NCBI RefSeq assembly: GCF_026914185.1
Contig: NC_070559.1
Location: forward strand, 2,728,001-2,792,000
DNA length: 64,000 nucleotides
Reading direction: 5' to 3'
Source: Puccinia triticina
Lineage: Eukaryota > Basidiomycota > Pucciniomycetes > Pucciniales > Pucciniaceae
The notes under the pieces: generated by a model
The model's input: the letters and a program-made list of their open reading frames with translations, nothing else
Told to the model about the DNA's origin: nothing
Database searches by the model: none
Program-made: the position numbers and the translations under genes
Shown: piece after piece, positions 46,761-58,079 of the stretch
How positions within the stretch are numbered: position 1 is the first letter of the stretch
How the letters are laid out: every line of letters starts with the position of its first letter

Positions 46761-49700
46761 ATGCCTCCTCCCAAAGGACTTGCCGTTCCTTCATCGGACC
46801 TGAACAATGAAGAATATTTATTGAAAATCTTCAAGGAAGAGATGCCCAACTACTTAGGCCCTTACACTTACATCTGCATAAAATGCCATGCGCTTCATTG
46901 GAAATGCAAGAGAACTGGACCAGGAAAGGACGCAGATCGTGCACCGTATTCAATGTGTTGTCAGAAAGGCTAGGTTTTGGTCCCGGTTACATACAGTGGC
47001 GCAAATTATCCACAGTTCCTGAAGCAACTGTTGCAAGGCCAAGACAAGTGTTCGTCTGAGTAAACATGAAACTGGTATTCAATCCTGACACGTCTTATGT
47101 TCATAGGATCAAAAACTTTCCAGCGTCAGCTTCGGAATTATAATAATGGCCTGGCTTTCGCACCCCTTGGAGCCAAAGTCAATCACAGTGTTCAGGGACA
47201 GCGTGGCGTTTACACCTTCAAAGTGAAAGGAGCTCTATTTCATAAATTACCAGAGGATCATCCTGGTGTTAAGGCAAACGCTCAGTATGCTCAAATATAC
47301 GTATTTGGCGGAGACGATGAGAAGGAAACAGGCATGCAACAACACAAGTGCGGGGCCGAAGTCAATTTCAAAATTTTAAATCATATACAAAAGTTTATTT
47401 TGACCAACAATTCATACACAAAGTTTTATCAAACTATTTCTCAACAGCTAGAGCAAAATCCAGCAGCAACTTTTGTCCTGAGGGCTTTGGATCTTCCAGG
47501 GCTTAATTGGAACACTTACAATCACCCGTGAGTCAACGAAATAGCCTACATCTTGGACTGTTACGACAAAGAAAAAATTGGCAAACGCAATGTGGCATTG
47601 CGTACCCATGGCAGAGGTGTACAATACGTCACAGACTTATTTCCTGGATATTTGGCGCTTTGTTATCCAATCTTCTTCCCTTTTGGGGAACAGGGATGGC
47701 TGAAGGACTATGCAATCCCCGGCACATGTCAGTCAACCTCAGTTTTATTACAATCATGTTCAAATTAACTTACATTTTTTGTACCAGTTCGCGAAATAAG
47801 CCAATGCAAGTGGTACGCTACCATGTGCTTTGAGAAAGATGGTGAATTCTCCGTCATTCTACATGGGAAGGCCCTGTTCCAAGAAATCATTGTCAATATG
47901 TACATATGTGTCAAATGTTCTTGACTTGATTGGGTGTTCCACAATCAAGGGGATCTGAAAGCAGCAATGTACCAAGGCGCGGCCAAATCCATGATGAATG
48001 AACAGGACATAGACGGACGCTGGGTGGTTTTGCCATCTACTTTTGCAGGCTCACCCCAAAACCTGATACAGCTTTATCAAGATGCTATGGCAATTTTCAG
48101 GGAATTTGGGTCCCCTTCCCTATTTGTGACCATGACTGCAAATCCGAGATGGAGGGAAATTCAAGAAGCGTTGAAACCGGGGCAAGACGCAAGCAATAGG
48201 CCGGATTTAGTCACCAGGGTATTCTTCCGCAAATTTGTCTCCTTACTCGAAGACCTCCTCATGAAAGACCGTCTAGGACAGGTGACAGCCAACGTATTTG
48301 TCAGCCTTAGAGTCATCACAGCTGACCTAAAAGCTGCTTGTTCTACCTTTGTTACATATAAATTACTTTTTATCTTTTTCATCTTAAGAGATAACCTTGT
48401 TTTGACTTCATATTCTGTTTCCTCATGCAATTTTAACCCTAGTTACAACTTATCAATTCATTGTAACTATACTCCTTCCCTGAGTTATTGAGTTGTGGCG
48501 CGCTTGCGCAGTTGTGACGTGTCAGCGCTACCAGGCGCGCCAAACCACATGTACATATGTAAATTACATAAGCAAACTGTGAAAATTTTCGTAGTCAGGA
48601 TCCCCCTTGCCTGAGGCGGATCTACAGACTCGAGCACACCAGAACCACCACCCAGATAACTCCAGGATCACCACCAAAGAGCCTACTATACTCCCAGTAT
48701 ACCTACCGTCACAGGCGCCTAGGATATTGACAGTAAGTAACCTCTTTCACTGAACCTTGTTTATCTCAGAGGTACAACTCTGTGTCTTGATTGATCTGCT
48801 CTTTCTTCTGGTTTTGCCTCCTTCTTGATCACAGGGCTGTCCCTCCAAATCCACAGGCCTTTGCCTCTATCTTGATCACAGGGCTGTCCCTTATTATCAC
48901 TTGGCCTTTGCCTCAAATCTAGGTTACAGGGCTGTCCCTCAGGTTTCCCTTTAAGAACCTTGACTATCCAGAAGGAAGCTAAAAAATTGTGGCTGGATTA
49001 AACTTATCTAATCCAGATACCCTCCTGAGAGGAAGCTGTAGCACTTCTAGCACAGATTAGCAGCACTCTTCTGAAGAGTAGCATTGCCAGTGGACGCGCA
49101 TTCCCACTAGAATAACCTAGTACTTCTCTTTTTCCTTATCCTGCTTGGTTTCTCTCTCTCTTTCTCTTTTTCTCTTATAGTTGTAGTTTCTTTATCCCAA
49201 GAAATCCAACTATTGCCCCTCCATTTCTTGTGTTCTTTTGTCACTATAGAGACTCAGGCTCACAGTATTTACTATTGAATTTCAGAAACGCGGTCTCCCA
49301 CATGCTCACACCATGGCGATGATGCGGACACCAGATATTCCTAAGACCCCTGAGCAGATAGATTCTGTGGTCACCGCTGAAATCCCGGACCCTGTCAAGG
49401 AACCTCGACTGTACAAAATAGTTAGAGGCAATATGTTACACGGCCCCTGTACCACCAGCTCCAATTGCTGGAAGGATGATATGTGCAAATATACATTCCC
49501 AAAACCATTTCATCCCACGACAGAATTGACCGACGACGCATATCCCAATTATTGGAGACGGGACGACGGGCAACGTGTCCAAAAGAGTGGGACCCAGTTT
49601 CATAACGGCCACGTCATCCCGTATAATAAATTCCTTCTCCTCAAGTACGACTGCAATATTAATGTCAAAATCCCCTTCTCAATTTGAGCTATGAAGTGTC

Positions 49701-52186
49701 TCTTCAAATACATTTGCAAGGGCGTAGACAGGGCTTCCATGAAGCTCATGGATGGCGATGAAATTCAGAAATTTATTAATGGGCGGTAAATTGGCCCATG
49801 CAAAGGTGCAACAATTTGGCGTCCCTTGCATGTCTCATCAGCTAGCAACTACTAACCTTGCTTTGCTTCTTAGCCGCCTATTGCCTATTCCAGTTCCCGA
49901 TGAATGGCAGGTCACCTACAGTTCAACAATTAGCGCTTCACCTCCATAACCAACAGACTATTTATTATATATCTGAGAAGAAAGCAAAAGAATCGATTCA
50001 GAGCGGAAAGGCTGAGCGTACCACCTTGACTGAGTTTTATGCCATTTGTAACACAGATGTTCAAGGCCTCGGCGTATTTGCTCGGGATTGTCTCTACCAG
50101 GATATGCCAAAGTACTTTGTATGGACTAAGGATAAGCGGTGGAAACCAAGAGCCTATGCGTCGAAGGCAGTGGGCCGAATCTATTTTGCCGACATTTCAG
50201 AGGGAGAGCAATACTATCTGAGACTTCTCCTCCTAAATGTGCAAGGCCCCAAGAGCTCTCAAGATCTTTGAACCGTTGACGGAGTTTAGCATTTAACATT
50301 CCGAGCTGCCGCCGAAGCTCTAGGCCTACTTGCATCTGACAAGCACTACGCTACCTGTATCCAAGAGGCTTCCCTATGGATGTTGGGCGCAGGTTTAAGA
50401 GCTCTCTTCTGCATTATGCTGGTCCACAGCCCTCCAGCAAACCCTCAACAGCTCCTTGACCAGTTCATTGATGTATTGGGGGACGATTCCAAGTACTGCC
50501 TAAGACTTAGTCCTGCAGGTATAAATCCCAGTCCAGACAACTGTGTTGCCTTAACAAAGTACCAAATCAAAACGCAGTTGAAGAAAAATATGAAGTTGCT
50601 TGAGTACATTGGAATTGTAGGGACCGACCGTAGCCTATGGCCTGAACTTGGTCGGGTCTTTGCGCCGGAGCAATTGTCAATGTATAATCCAGCCAAAAAT
50701 TATGAAGACAAGTACTTAAGACTTACCCTTGATCAACGATATATTGTGGACAACATAATCAAATTAGCAAACAGAAGAGATCCTTGGATGGTTTACATTG
50801 ATGGACCTGGGGGAACTGGCAAAAAAATTGTCCTTAACACTTTGTTTCACTATTTCAACTGCAGAGGTTTTGCAATCGCGGCTGTGGCTTCTTCCGGAAT
50901 TGCTTCGTTAGTCCTCCAAGATGCAACCACTGCTCATGCTCAATTCAAAATACCTCTAAAAATAAATTCCACTTCTCTCTGCGTTTGGGAGCCACGGTCG
51001 CGTCTTTGGCAAGAATTGTCCCAACTTGACATCATTATTTGGGATGAAATATCAATGCAAAATTGCCTGTCTGTTGAAGCCGTTGACAGAAGTTTCCGAG
51101 ACCTCAAGAAAAACCAGAAGTTTCCAAGACCTCAAGAAAAACAATATTCCTTTTGGAGGAGTCAACGGTATCTTTGGAGGTGATTTCCGTCAAACTCTGC
51201 CGGTTGTAAAGATGGGTGATATGATGTCACAGGGCAAATTATGCATGCTGAACTCCCCGCTATGGGCGAACGTCAAAAAATTCCACCTTTGCCGCAACAT
51301 TTGATTATTGGGCTCAGAGGATCAGCCACTTGAACGAGGTTCTGTTCAGTTCAATAAATGGCAACTGAATATTGGGGAAGGGACTATACAGAAGGACTTG
51401 GTCGATCGCATCCCGTTGCGTTTTGGGACCCTTTTCAGGAATCACTCAATTCCGGCTCTATTGTCAGACATCATCAAATTCATTTATGGCCAATTAACCG
51501 TTCAAGAACAGCCATTCTCTGACCAGTTTCTGACTGAGTACTAACAGAACAGGGCAATAATTACTCCTCTGAACAAATACGTCAAGACCATCAATAAACG
51601 GTGTCTGAAACTACTGCCTGGCAAACTCTTCATGTCCACTTCGATAGATCAAATGACAGACTCAACTGAGAAAGCCGTCCCGGAAGATTACCTGAACAAG
51701 GTTGATGTTCCAAACTTTCCTGGACATAAGTTAGAGTTAAAGGTTGGACAGCCATTTGTCCTGCTCCGGAACTTGTGTCTTGGTGACGGATTGGCCAATG
51801 GTACCAAACTGTTACTCCTCAATATTGAACGGACAGTACTGCAAGTCAAAATCCTTACCGGCACTGCAATCGGAAAAATTCAAGCTTTACCTTGAATCAA
51901 CCTGAAATACAAGCCCAACATGGAATTCGAATGTTCTTTCTCGAGATTTCAATTCCCTGTTGTCAGCGCATTTGCCATGACCATCAATAAGTGCCAAGGG
52001 CAGTCCCTCAATCATGTCGGTGTGTTTTTGCCTCGCCCTGTATTTGCGCATGGCCAATTGTATGTGGCCTTGTCAAGAGCAACCTCTGTTTCGGGATTGG
52101 CCATGGCGTATGTGCCAGAAGAAGATAGTCCTGTTACTACTAATGTTGTAAATATTGGCCTGCTTTCTTCACATTTGCGACCGTAA
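46761..52186 (+). pseudogene. Rep-helicase of Helitron 2, broken
   Basis: Begins MPPPKGLAVPSS; zinc motif CIKCHALHW..YSMCCQKG. The Rep core is split by a solo LTR at 48299-49264; across it the frame resumes as VFTIEFQKRGLPHAHTM (HUH motif intact). The first catalytic tyrosine of the two-tyrosine motif is Cys (CLFKY, codon 49697). Walker A reads GPGGTGKK instead of GKT. Nonsense codons include 46971, 47529, 49685, 50269, 51302, 51542 and 51893. A 28-bp duplication at 51088-51143 shifts the frame. The last conserved block is NKCQGQSLNHVG and HGQLYVALSRA. Intron after about 47060 as in Helitron 1. Clearly non-functional. Confidence 0.85.
48299..49264. mobile_element. 966-bp solo LTR with GTATT target duplication
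   Basis: Starts TGTCAGCC, ends GGCTCACA, and is flanked by GTATT on both sides (48294-48298 and 49265-49269). Removing it restores the Rep reading frame exactly (GCC AAC GTA TTT ACT ATT). The termini are extended inverted repeats (TGTCAGCCTTAGAGTC versus TGTGAGCCTGAGTC). No internal gene; no second LTR or body nearby. Confidence 0.85.
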
Positions 52187-52190
52187 CATA

Positions 52191-52923
52191 ATATTTGTGT
52201 ATCTATTCTGATACACGTGTCCTATGTGGTTGTAAACTTTATACTTGTTCCCTTTGGTCGCAGTGAGCGTGTCACTTTTCGGAGTCAAATGTTCCTGCAA
52301 GACTCTGCCACCCAAAGATCAAGATTTGGTTCCTTTTGAGTTGGTGCTGAATCACTGTTTAAACTAAAAGGAGACTAATAGGATTTACACTGTCCTTGTT
52401 CTGTACAGAAACCACCTTTGCATTGGTGCCATGGAAGAAAACAGGGAGGTCGGTTCAGAGTACATATTCTCCTTATGCCTGGTTATTAAGATTTCAGCAT
52501 TGTAATTCACATCACGTACTGCAGCCATAAGTCCGTTGATTCCAGTGCCTGAATTTCATTATCACAAAACACCTATTCTCTGTTATGACAAATTAATGTT
52601 CAGGAGCCACTTGTAGCCGTTTTTTATCAATGTTTACACTTATTTACATTTTACAATCATAAAGGGAGAGTCTGGGTACACTGATGAGGCATTGATTGAG
52701 CAGATAAGAAGGTTTTTTGTTTGAAGTTTTTGATTCACGATTATGCCTGTAAACACTAAACAATTCATTTTAGTCTTAACTCAGGGCCTTTTATCTCTTC
52801 TGGGAAACCGTCAGGTGGTGAAATGATATGTGTTGTCATTTGGGTCTTGATTCACACAAATATGAGACAGGGGGAGGCCCAATACTAAACATCCACATTG
52901 ATGATTCCCAATTATTGACAAGT
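52191..52923. other. no gene seen
   Basis: AT-rich DNA after Helitron 2; no hairpin with CTRR end found. Confidence 0.4.
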
Positions 52924-53081
52924 TCCTGGCCGAGTGCTTCGGACATATGGATGACTCAATCTGAACACGTGATGGTAGAGCAGAAATAGGCATGATGAAA
53001 ACTCCTGGCCGAGTGCTCCGGACATATGGATGACTCAATCTGAACACGTGATGGTAGAGCAGAAATAGGCACGATGAAAAC
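52924..53081. repeat. tandem duplication, 79 bp x 2
   Basis: TCCTGGCCGAGTGCTTCGGA (52924) recurs as TCCTGGCCGAGTGCTCCGGA (53003). The 79-bp copies differ at only a few positions, so the duplication is recent. Confidence 0.85.
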
Positions 53082-53421
53082 GCTTGTAATGAGCCAAAGC
53101 AAAAATCTGTGTGAAAGATTTATTTCTGAATTGGAGCTTATGCCAATATGCGGATGGAGGGTTGATTTGGAATTTGGTCTTCAAGTGTTGGTCGGTAATA
53201 TCAAATCGCACTGAAGCAACTCAGAATCAATATGCAAGCCCTATGAAGAACCAATTCTGGGAATATCACTAACCAGAACTGGTATTATATCAAGATTTTG
53301 CTCCACGTCAATCAATTTCGCTCGGATAAAGACCATTGACTGAAATGGTATTGGATTTTTATGGAATTCCAATAAATGCTTCAGAATTTTCATGAAGAGA
53401 GTTCCTGCCTGACAAATATCT
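53082..53421. other. no gene seen
   Basis: AT-rich DNA without a credible frame. Confidence 0.4.
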
Positions 53422-53502
53422 TCCCCCTTGCCTGAGGAGGATCTACAGACTTCAGCACACCAGAACCACACCCCAGATAACCCCAGGATCACCACCAAAG
53501 AG
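53422..53502 (+). mobile_element. 81-bp fragment related to the 48-kb solo LTR
   Basis: TCCCCCTTGCCTGAGG through ACCACCAAAGAG aligns end to end with 48601-48681, with few mismatches and the same orientation. It is the only part of that LTR repeated here. Confidence 0.7.
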
Positions 53503-53808
53503 ATTATGGTGTTGCAAGTGCGTCTGGGCACTTACCCAACTCCCGCTTGGCCGAGTGCCTCCGGGGGTTGGGCATGTGCCCAGCGGGCTTGATCGGGCAG
53601 GTTGTGCGGGGGGCAGAGCTTGGCACACAGCCAAGTCCCGCTTGGCTGAGATCAAGAGCTGGGCCAATAGGATCACCGACTAGCACCCACCACCTCTTGA
53701 CTTACTCAACACCTAGGTCCATTTCCATAAAATATTGGTTCAATGTAAGTTTTTCTGTTTTAAATTCTTTTCCCTTTTTTTTTGACCATTTGTTCTTCTT
53801 CATTTTAG

Positions 53809-55041
53809 ATGTCTCAGCCGGCTGTGATGGACTCGGCAGAATTAGAACTCAAGGCGGATCAAGAGAGAGCTTGTAACCTCGCCAGTGAGCTTCGAGAACT
53901 ACAATGGAAGAAATTTCAAGCCAAAACAATCGTGAAGTCAAAAGATAAGTTGAATGAAAAACATACTTATAAGAACGATTGACTTACACACAAGGATTGC
54001 AAACCCAATTTGATGATCAAGCCTGAGGTTTGAGATTTAATCCGCCAAAATGTAATCGGTAAAAACATGAAGACGGTTGATGCCACCAAGACGTTCAATG
54101 TTTCTTGACGCCAGGTCCAGCGCATCAAGGCCGAAGATCCAAATCATGTCAAGACTCACAAGAAGCGTCCCAGCAAGTTCACCGACAACATGAAAACCAA
54201 GCTTCTCCTTCAGCTTGAGCAGAGGTCATCAACCACCCTGGCGGAAATGGCCCAATTCATCAAGGACCAATTTGACGTCAAGGTTTTGACACAGGCAATT
54301 AGTAACCTGATCCATGATATGGATATATTGTGGAAACATGTTAATAATATACCTGCAGCCTGGAACAAGCCCGACTTGCTCAACCAGCCGGCCAATTTTG
54401 TGAATCTGTGTGGTTTGGACCTCGGAAGGATGGTTGTTTTTGTTGACAAATCCGGATTCAATCTTCATTCTGGTTGGGCTTTTGGCTACTCTCCTTCTGG
54501 TATGTTTCTTTTCTGCTCTTTGCTTGTGTCTGTTGTTATTCTGATTGTTTTGTTGCTTGATTCAAGGCCAGCCTGCTGTCTTGAGCCTCATGCCCAAGGC
54601 CAAGCAGGTGACCTTGATAGGGGCCCTGTCCGAGGAGGGCTTTGTTTATCACGAGCTGCGCAACGCCGATAACACCAAGGCCAAGGGGCCAAAATCAAAT
54701 TTCATCTTCTTCAAAGTGATCCCTTATTAGCCGCTAGAAGAAAGAAAAGCAAAGCTGCCTCAAATTCAACCCAAGATCACTCGGAATATGAAAACATGAA
54801 GGCTTACGACTTGTTTCAAACACCGGCTGAACTTGAACTCTTTTAAAAAGGTGTATTAATTACCAAGAGCCAGAACTCAACAACTACTTCAAGAGAAGAT
54901 GCGTTCATGGACATAATCTTTGACTTCAATTTGATGGAAAATCCTCCTGAGCAGCCAGGCAACGTAATTGAAATTGGTGCAAATGAAGACAATCAAGCTG
55001 ATGAATCAAACTGGGATCCAAAAGAGCTCTGGGTTGCGTAA
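53809..55041 (+). pseudogene. Tc1/mariner-like DDE transposase, broken
   Basis: The ATG at 53809 opens a frame with TGA at about 53980, 54031 and 54106. It then runs through an HTH-like part (STTLAEMAQFIKDQFDV, ISNLIHDM) to the first catalytic Asp region VVFVDKSGFNLHSGWAFGYS, where Lys follows Asp instead of the usual Glu. A 67-nt intron (54500-54566) joins SPSG to QPAVLSL, then VTLIGALSEEGFVYHEL. After about 54716 the second Asp and third acidic residue are missing. A different frame continues as DPLLAARRKKSKAAS to a TAA at 55039, which looks like the protein tail, so the middle of the catalytic core seems deleted. No terminal repeats found. Confidence 0.65.
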
Positions 55042-55129
55042 TCTCATTCCCTTTAATTTTTTCTGCCTTGTTTCGCATGTACCCTTAGCATAGTGTTATG
55101 AAAACAGAAATATCTTGTCTCCTCTCTAA

Positions 55130-55500
55130 AAAAAACACGGGAACTGGCGCCCCGGTGCGCCCGGGGCGCCCCCAGCCAAAGGCACCATTTTTTGGCGCCG
55201 AAGTGCGCGCCCGTGAGCGCGCACTTTTCCAAATGTGGCGCCAACAACCATACTCCAGAAGTATGTTTGGGGTGCGCCCCTCATGTGCACCATCTCTGTT
55301 GGGGTACATTGGATTGCACCCCAATATCTAAGCTTTTTTTGGAGTTTTGATGCAACCACCCTAATGTTTTTGGGGTGGCCAGGTGGGTACCGCTTGAAGA
55401 TTGGTGTGTCATTAAGAATACCCCAATTTTGTTGGTGTACCCAGTAGTGTACCCCTTTTTGTTGGTGTACATGAAGTAAAAACTTGGGGTGCATTTAGCA
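55130..55500. repeat. hairpin cluster built on GGGGTGCA/TGCACCCC and GGCGCC
   Basis: The left part has GC-rich hairpins (GGCGCCCC..GGGGCGCC, GTGCGCGC..GCGCGCAC). The right part has several GGGGTGCGCCCC, TTGGATTGCACCCCAA and TTGGTGTACCC motifs in both orientations. Ends not defined. Confidence 0.55.
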
Positions 55501-55789
55501 TGCCCCATTTTTTACAGGGCCTTGTACCTTGTAAAAAAACACTTTGTAAAATTGAACCACCCCTATCTAAAAGCAATAAAACCATGTGATTTACACTGAT
55601 CTTTTGTGTAATATGTACTGTGAAAAACAATGTGTTCTGAAATTCTTGGAATTGGTGAAATGACTGTGGAACTGAGTGAAAGTATTACAAGGTAACATTT
55701 TGTATGTACTATCTTCATTTTAAAAGTTTCAGATAAATTCAATGCCAAATCCCGTAATATTATGATCAAAATTACTAATTTGAACAAAG

Positions 55790-56260
55790 CTAGACAAACA
55801 AGTTAAGCAACTTAGGAGTAGTACTTGTTGCAAAAGGAGTGGGCGTCACAGGAGAAGTAATTGTTGCAGGAGAAGTAATTGGTGCAGGAGAAGTAATTGG
55901 TGGAGGAGAAGTAATTGGTGCAGGAGAAGTAATTGTAACAGGAGAAAGACGCTCCCAAGGCTTATTCTTATTGTAAATGTCTGGGACGCCCTCGTATTGC
56001 TGCTTGTTGGGGTGCTGTGGGTGGTCCTTTTTGCAGGTCTGAATCGTGAATTTCTGGCACTCAGCTTTTCCACAATAATAGAATTTCCTCAAGACTTTAT
56101 CCTTGCAGCCGGGAACGCCGCACTTGACCTTCCATGGGGTAATATAGTGATAAAAGATTGTCCCTGGTTCACCACACCAGGCACATGATATGTGGGCGCG
56201 GGCTATTTCGGGCAGGATGGCAGCCACCGTAAGAAACAAGACAATGCAGCGCAGGTTCAT
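55790..56260 (-). CDS. small secreted cysteine-rich protein, candidate effector 2
   Basis: 156 aa. Signal peptide MNLRCIVLFLTVAAILPEIARA, then cysteines in CAWC, VKC, PGC, YYCGKAEC and QTCKKDH, the same order as effector 1. KPWERLSP aligns with KPWQTFTP of the paralogue. The C-terminus differs: five to six tandem ITSPAP-like hexapeptides coded by an 18-bp minisatellite (about 55857-55950), then a short hydrophobic end. Leader intron 56302-56409 (donor CAG|GTGAGT) and a TATA box upstream match effector 1. Secretion and effector role are inferred from signal peptide and composition. Confidence 0.75.
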   Translation of the reverse strand: MNLRCIVLFLTVAAILPEIARAHISCAWCGEPGTIFYHYITPWKVKCGVPGCKDKVLRKFYYCGKAECQKFTIQTCKKDHPQHPNKQQYEGVPDIYNKNKPWERLSPVTITSPAPITSPPPITSPAPITSPATITSPVTPTPFATSTTPKLLNLFV

Positions 56261-56675
56261 GGTGGAAGTGAATTTGACACGATTTTGACGAATGTAGCGG
56301 ACTTGTTGAACGGGGTATGAGGATAATTAAGAAGGGCGTGGCTCATGATCAGCTCAGGTGGCAACACTTTATCTCTGTCTCCAATCTTGATAATTTTCTA
56401 CGCACTCACCTGATGTTAAGAAGCACGTCGCTGATCAGCTTGAGTATGCGTACGCTCGGTCTCCGGCCTGTCGATGTTGATGAGGAGAAAGGAGCCAGAA
56501 ACGGCCACAGCGGAGTCGGCTTAAGAACACGAGGTTTTTCCATGATAACATGATTCTCGTCCTGCCACAGGTTTGACAAATGAGACTTGTGTTTGTAAAA
56601 CTTGACTAACTCTGTGCTCTTATCAACCTGTACTCTAGTATCTAACAGCAAGTGAGGTATAAGGGTCCCAGAGTG

Positions 56676-56683
56676 TATATATA
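56676..56683 (-). promoter_or_regulatory. TATA box of effector 2
   Basis: TATATATA about 30 bp above the leader exon, at the place equivalent to 7691-7700. Confidence 0.5.
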
Positions 56684-57811
56684 GAAAAACAGACTATGTT
56701 GTATCAGGGCCAGAGGGTTGAAAAAACATACCCCATGAAGAGTTGGATCAAGTTTGACCTCACGAGGACCCGTCAGACCAAACATCACATTATCAGCTTG
56801 TCTCGTGCCCGGCGGTCGAGGTGGTCATTGCACCACGTCGTTAAATCTCCCAGACTTTAGTTGAAATTACACCCCGGTGAGATTAATGGGCCTTCAGCCC
56901 GGCGACGGCGCACCCTCAAGGCATGCTTACATAGGTGTAGGTAGAGCATCCCGGCTGCAAGAAAGGTTTCTTGCTACCGAGGTGAAACCCGTCTGGTTTA
57001 GAGGCGTTCGAAGAGAAGTTTCTGGTCACGAGATGCTTCAAAGAATGGTTTCCATGTTGAGTTTGGAAACCGCATCATGGAACATCGTTTCCGGTCTACA
57101 AAACGCGTGAAGGAACGTTGACGGCGACGTAACGGCTCACTTTGTTTTGGCATGGGCCAAAAGAAACGTGTTCCTGAGACTATCCTCTACATACCATATA
57201 TTATCATCTGTAACTGAGCAACTTGAGTCCATAGCTGCAAAGATTGCGGCAGAATCATAACGCACAAGAAACTCCAGGAAAAACATCAAGCTATTCACAC
57301 CAAAGAAACTCACGACAAGCTGTTTTCAATGACGCAGCTGGGAAGAAAACCTCGCGGTCGAAAATGCAGTCTTGTTGACCGAGAATAATGTCTCCCAGGT
57401 TGTGAAATCCAATCAACGGTGATTGTAAAGCCTGGCCGGCTGTAAATCTCATCTGCTCGACAAGAGCTGTGCAGTCCTATTGACTGGGAGTAATGCATCT
57501 TGGTCAACACCAGCTGGCCAGTATGGTTGACCAGAAGGGATGAGTAGAGTATGCTACAACCCAACTGTTGATTGAGAGGAATCACTCCCGGTCGACGCAA
57601 GACTTGCACGTGTTGTGTCAACCAGAATATTCTTGTTCAAGGATACTGAGAGATGGATTTGAGGCCCATCTTGAGCAGCGTTATCTGCCAACAGATCAGC
57701 AGTTTGAAGCTGAGTGGCTAATTCTAGATTTGGATTGATTGCTGCAAGAGGTATGCTAATGAAGATTTGCTTTTATCAAGTAATTCAACATCATTGGATT
57801 CCTCTTGCTGA

Positions 57812-58036
57812 TTGCTTGGGTATGAAGAGGAACCACGGCAGACGTCAGTCTATGTACGTTGGGCTGAAGGGATTCCTGAACCACAGATGCATCAGAATGA
57901 AGAACGGACAGAGCCTTTCGCCGGAGGTTTCTTCATCAGAGGCAAACCCCGGGTGAACATTCAAAGCCTCCCGGCGCAGAGGGCCCTCAACATCGGGGGC
58001 CCGGGCATGATGACTCCCACGTTCGCCGCGCAATGA
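57812..58036 (+). CDS. possible 3-prime exon of an unrecognised protein
   Basis: A frame ending EPFAGGFFIRGKPRVNIQSL.. and ..MMTPTFAAQ has GC-rich third positions and protein-like composition, unlike its other frames. It ends 43 bp before the Kelch gene on the same strand. No upstream exon or start can be joined with confidence. It could instead be leader DNA of the Kelch gene. Confidence 0.3.
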   Translation: MLGYEEEPRQTSVYVRWAEGIPEPQMHQNEERTEPFAGGFFIRGKPRVNIQSLPAQRALNIGGPGMMTPTFAAQ

Positions 58037-58079
58037 ACACATCAGACCCACCACCAACAGCAGGAGCACCTCGAACGAC

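Larger units (their letters stand above)
39700..52190 (+). mobile_element. Helitron 2 (degenerate, ends not resolved)
   Basis: An OB-fold gene at 45.1-46.3 kb and a Rep-helicase at 46.8-52.2 kb follow in the same order as in Helitron 1 but are clearly diverged from it. Neither a TC start nor a hairpin/CTRR end was found. The left limit is only a guess from the start of C/T-biased DNA near 39700. Confidence 0.55.
55590..57640. repeat. segmental duplication, copy B (carries effector 2)
   Basis: Partner of 6640-8560, same orientation. It carries effector 2, its leader intron (56302-56409), its TATA box (56676-56683) and matching upstream DNA to about 57640. Confidence 0.85.
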
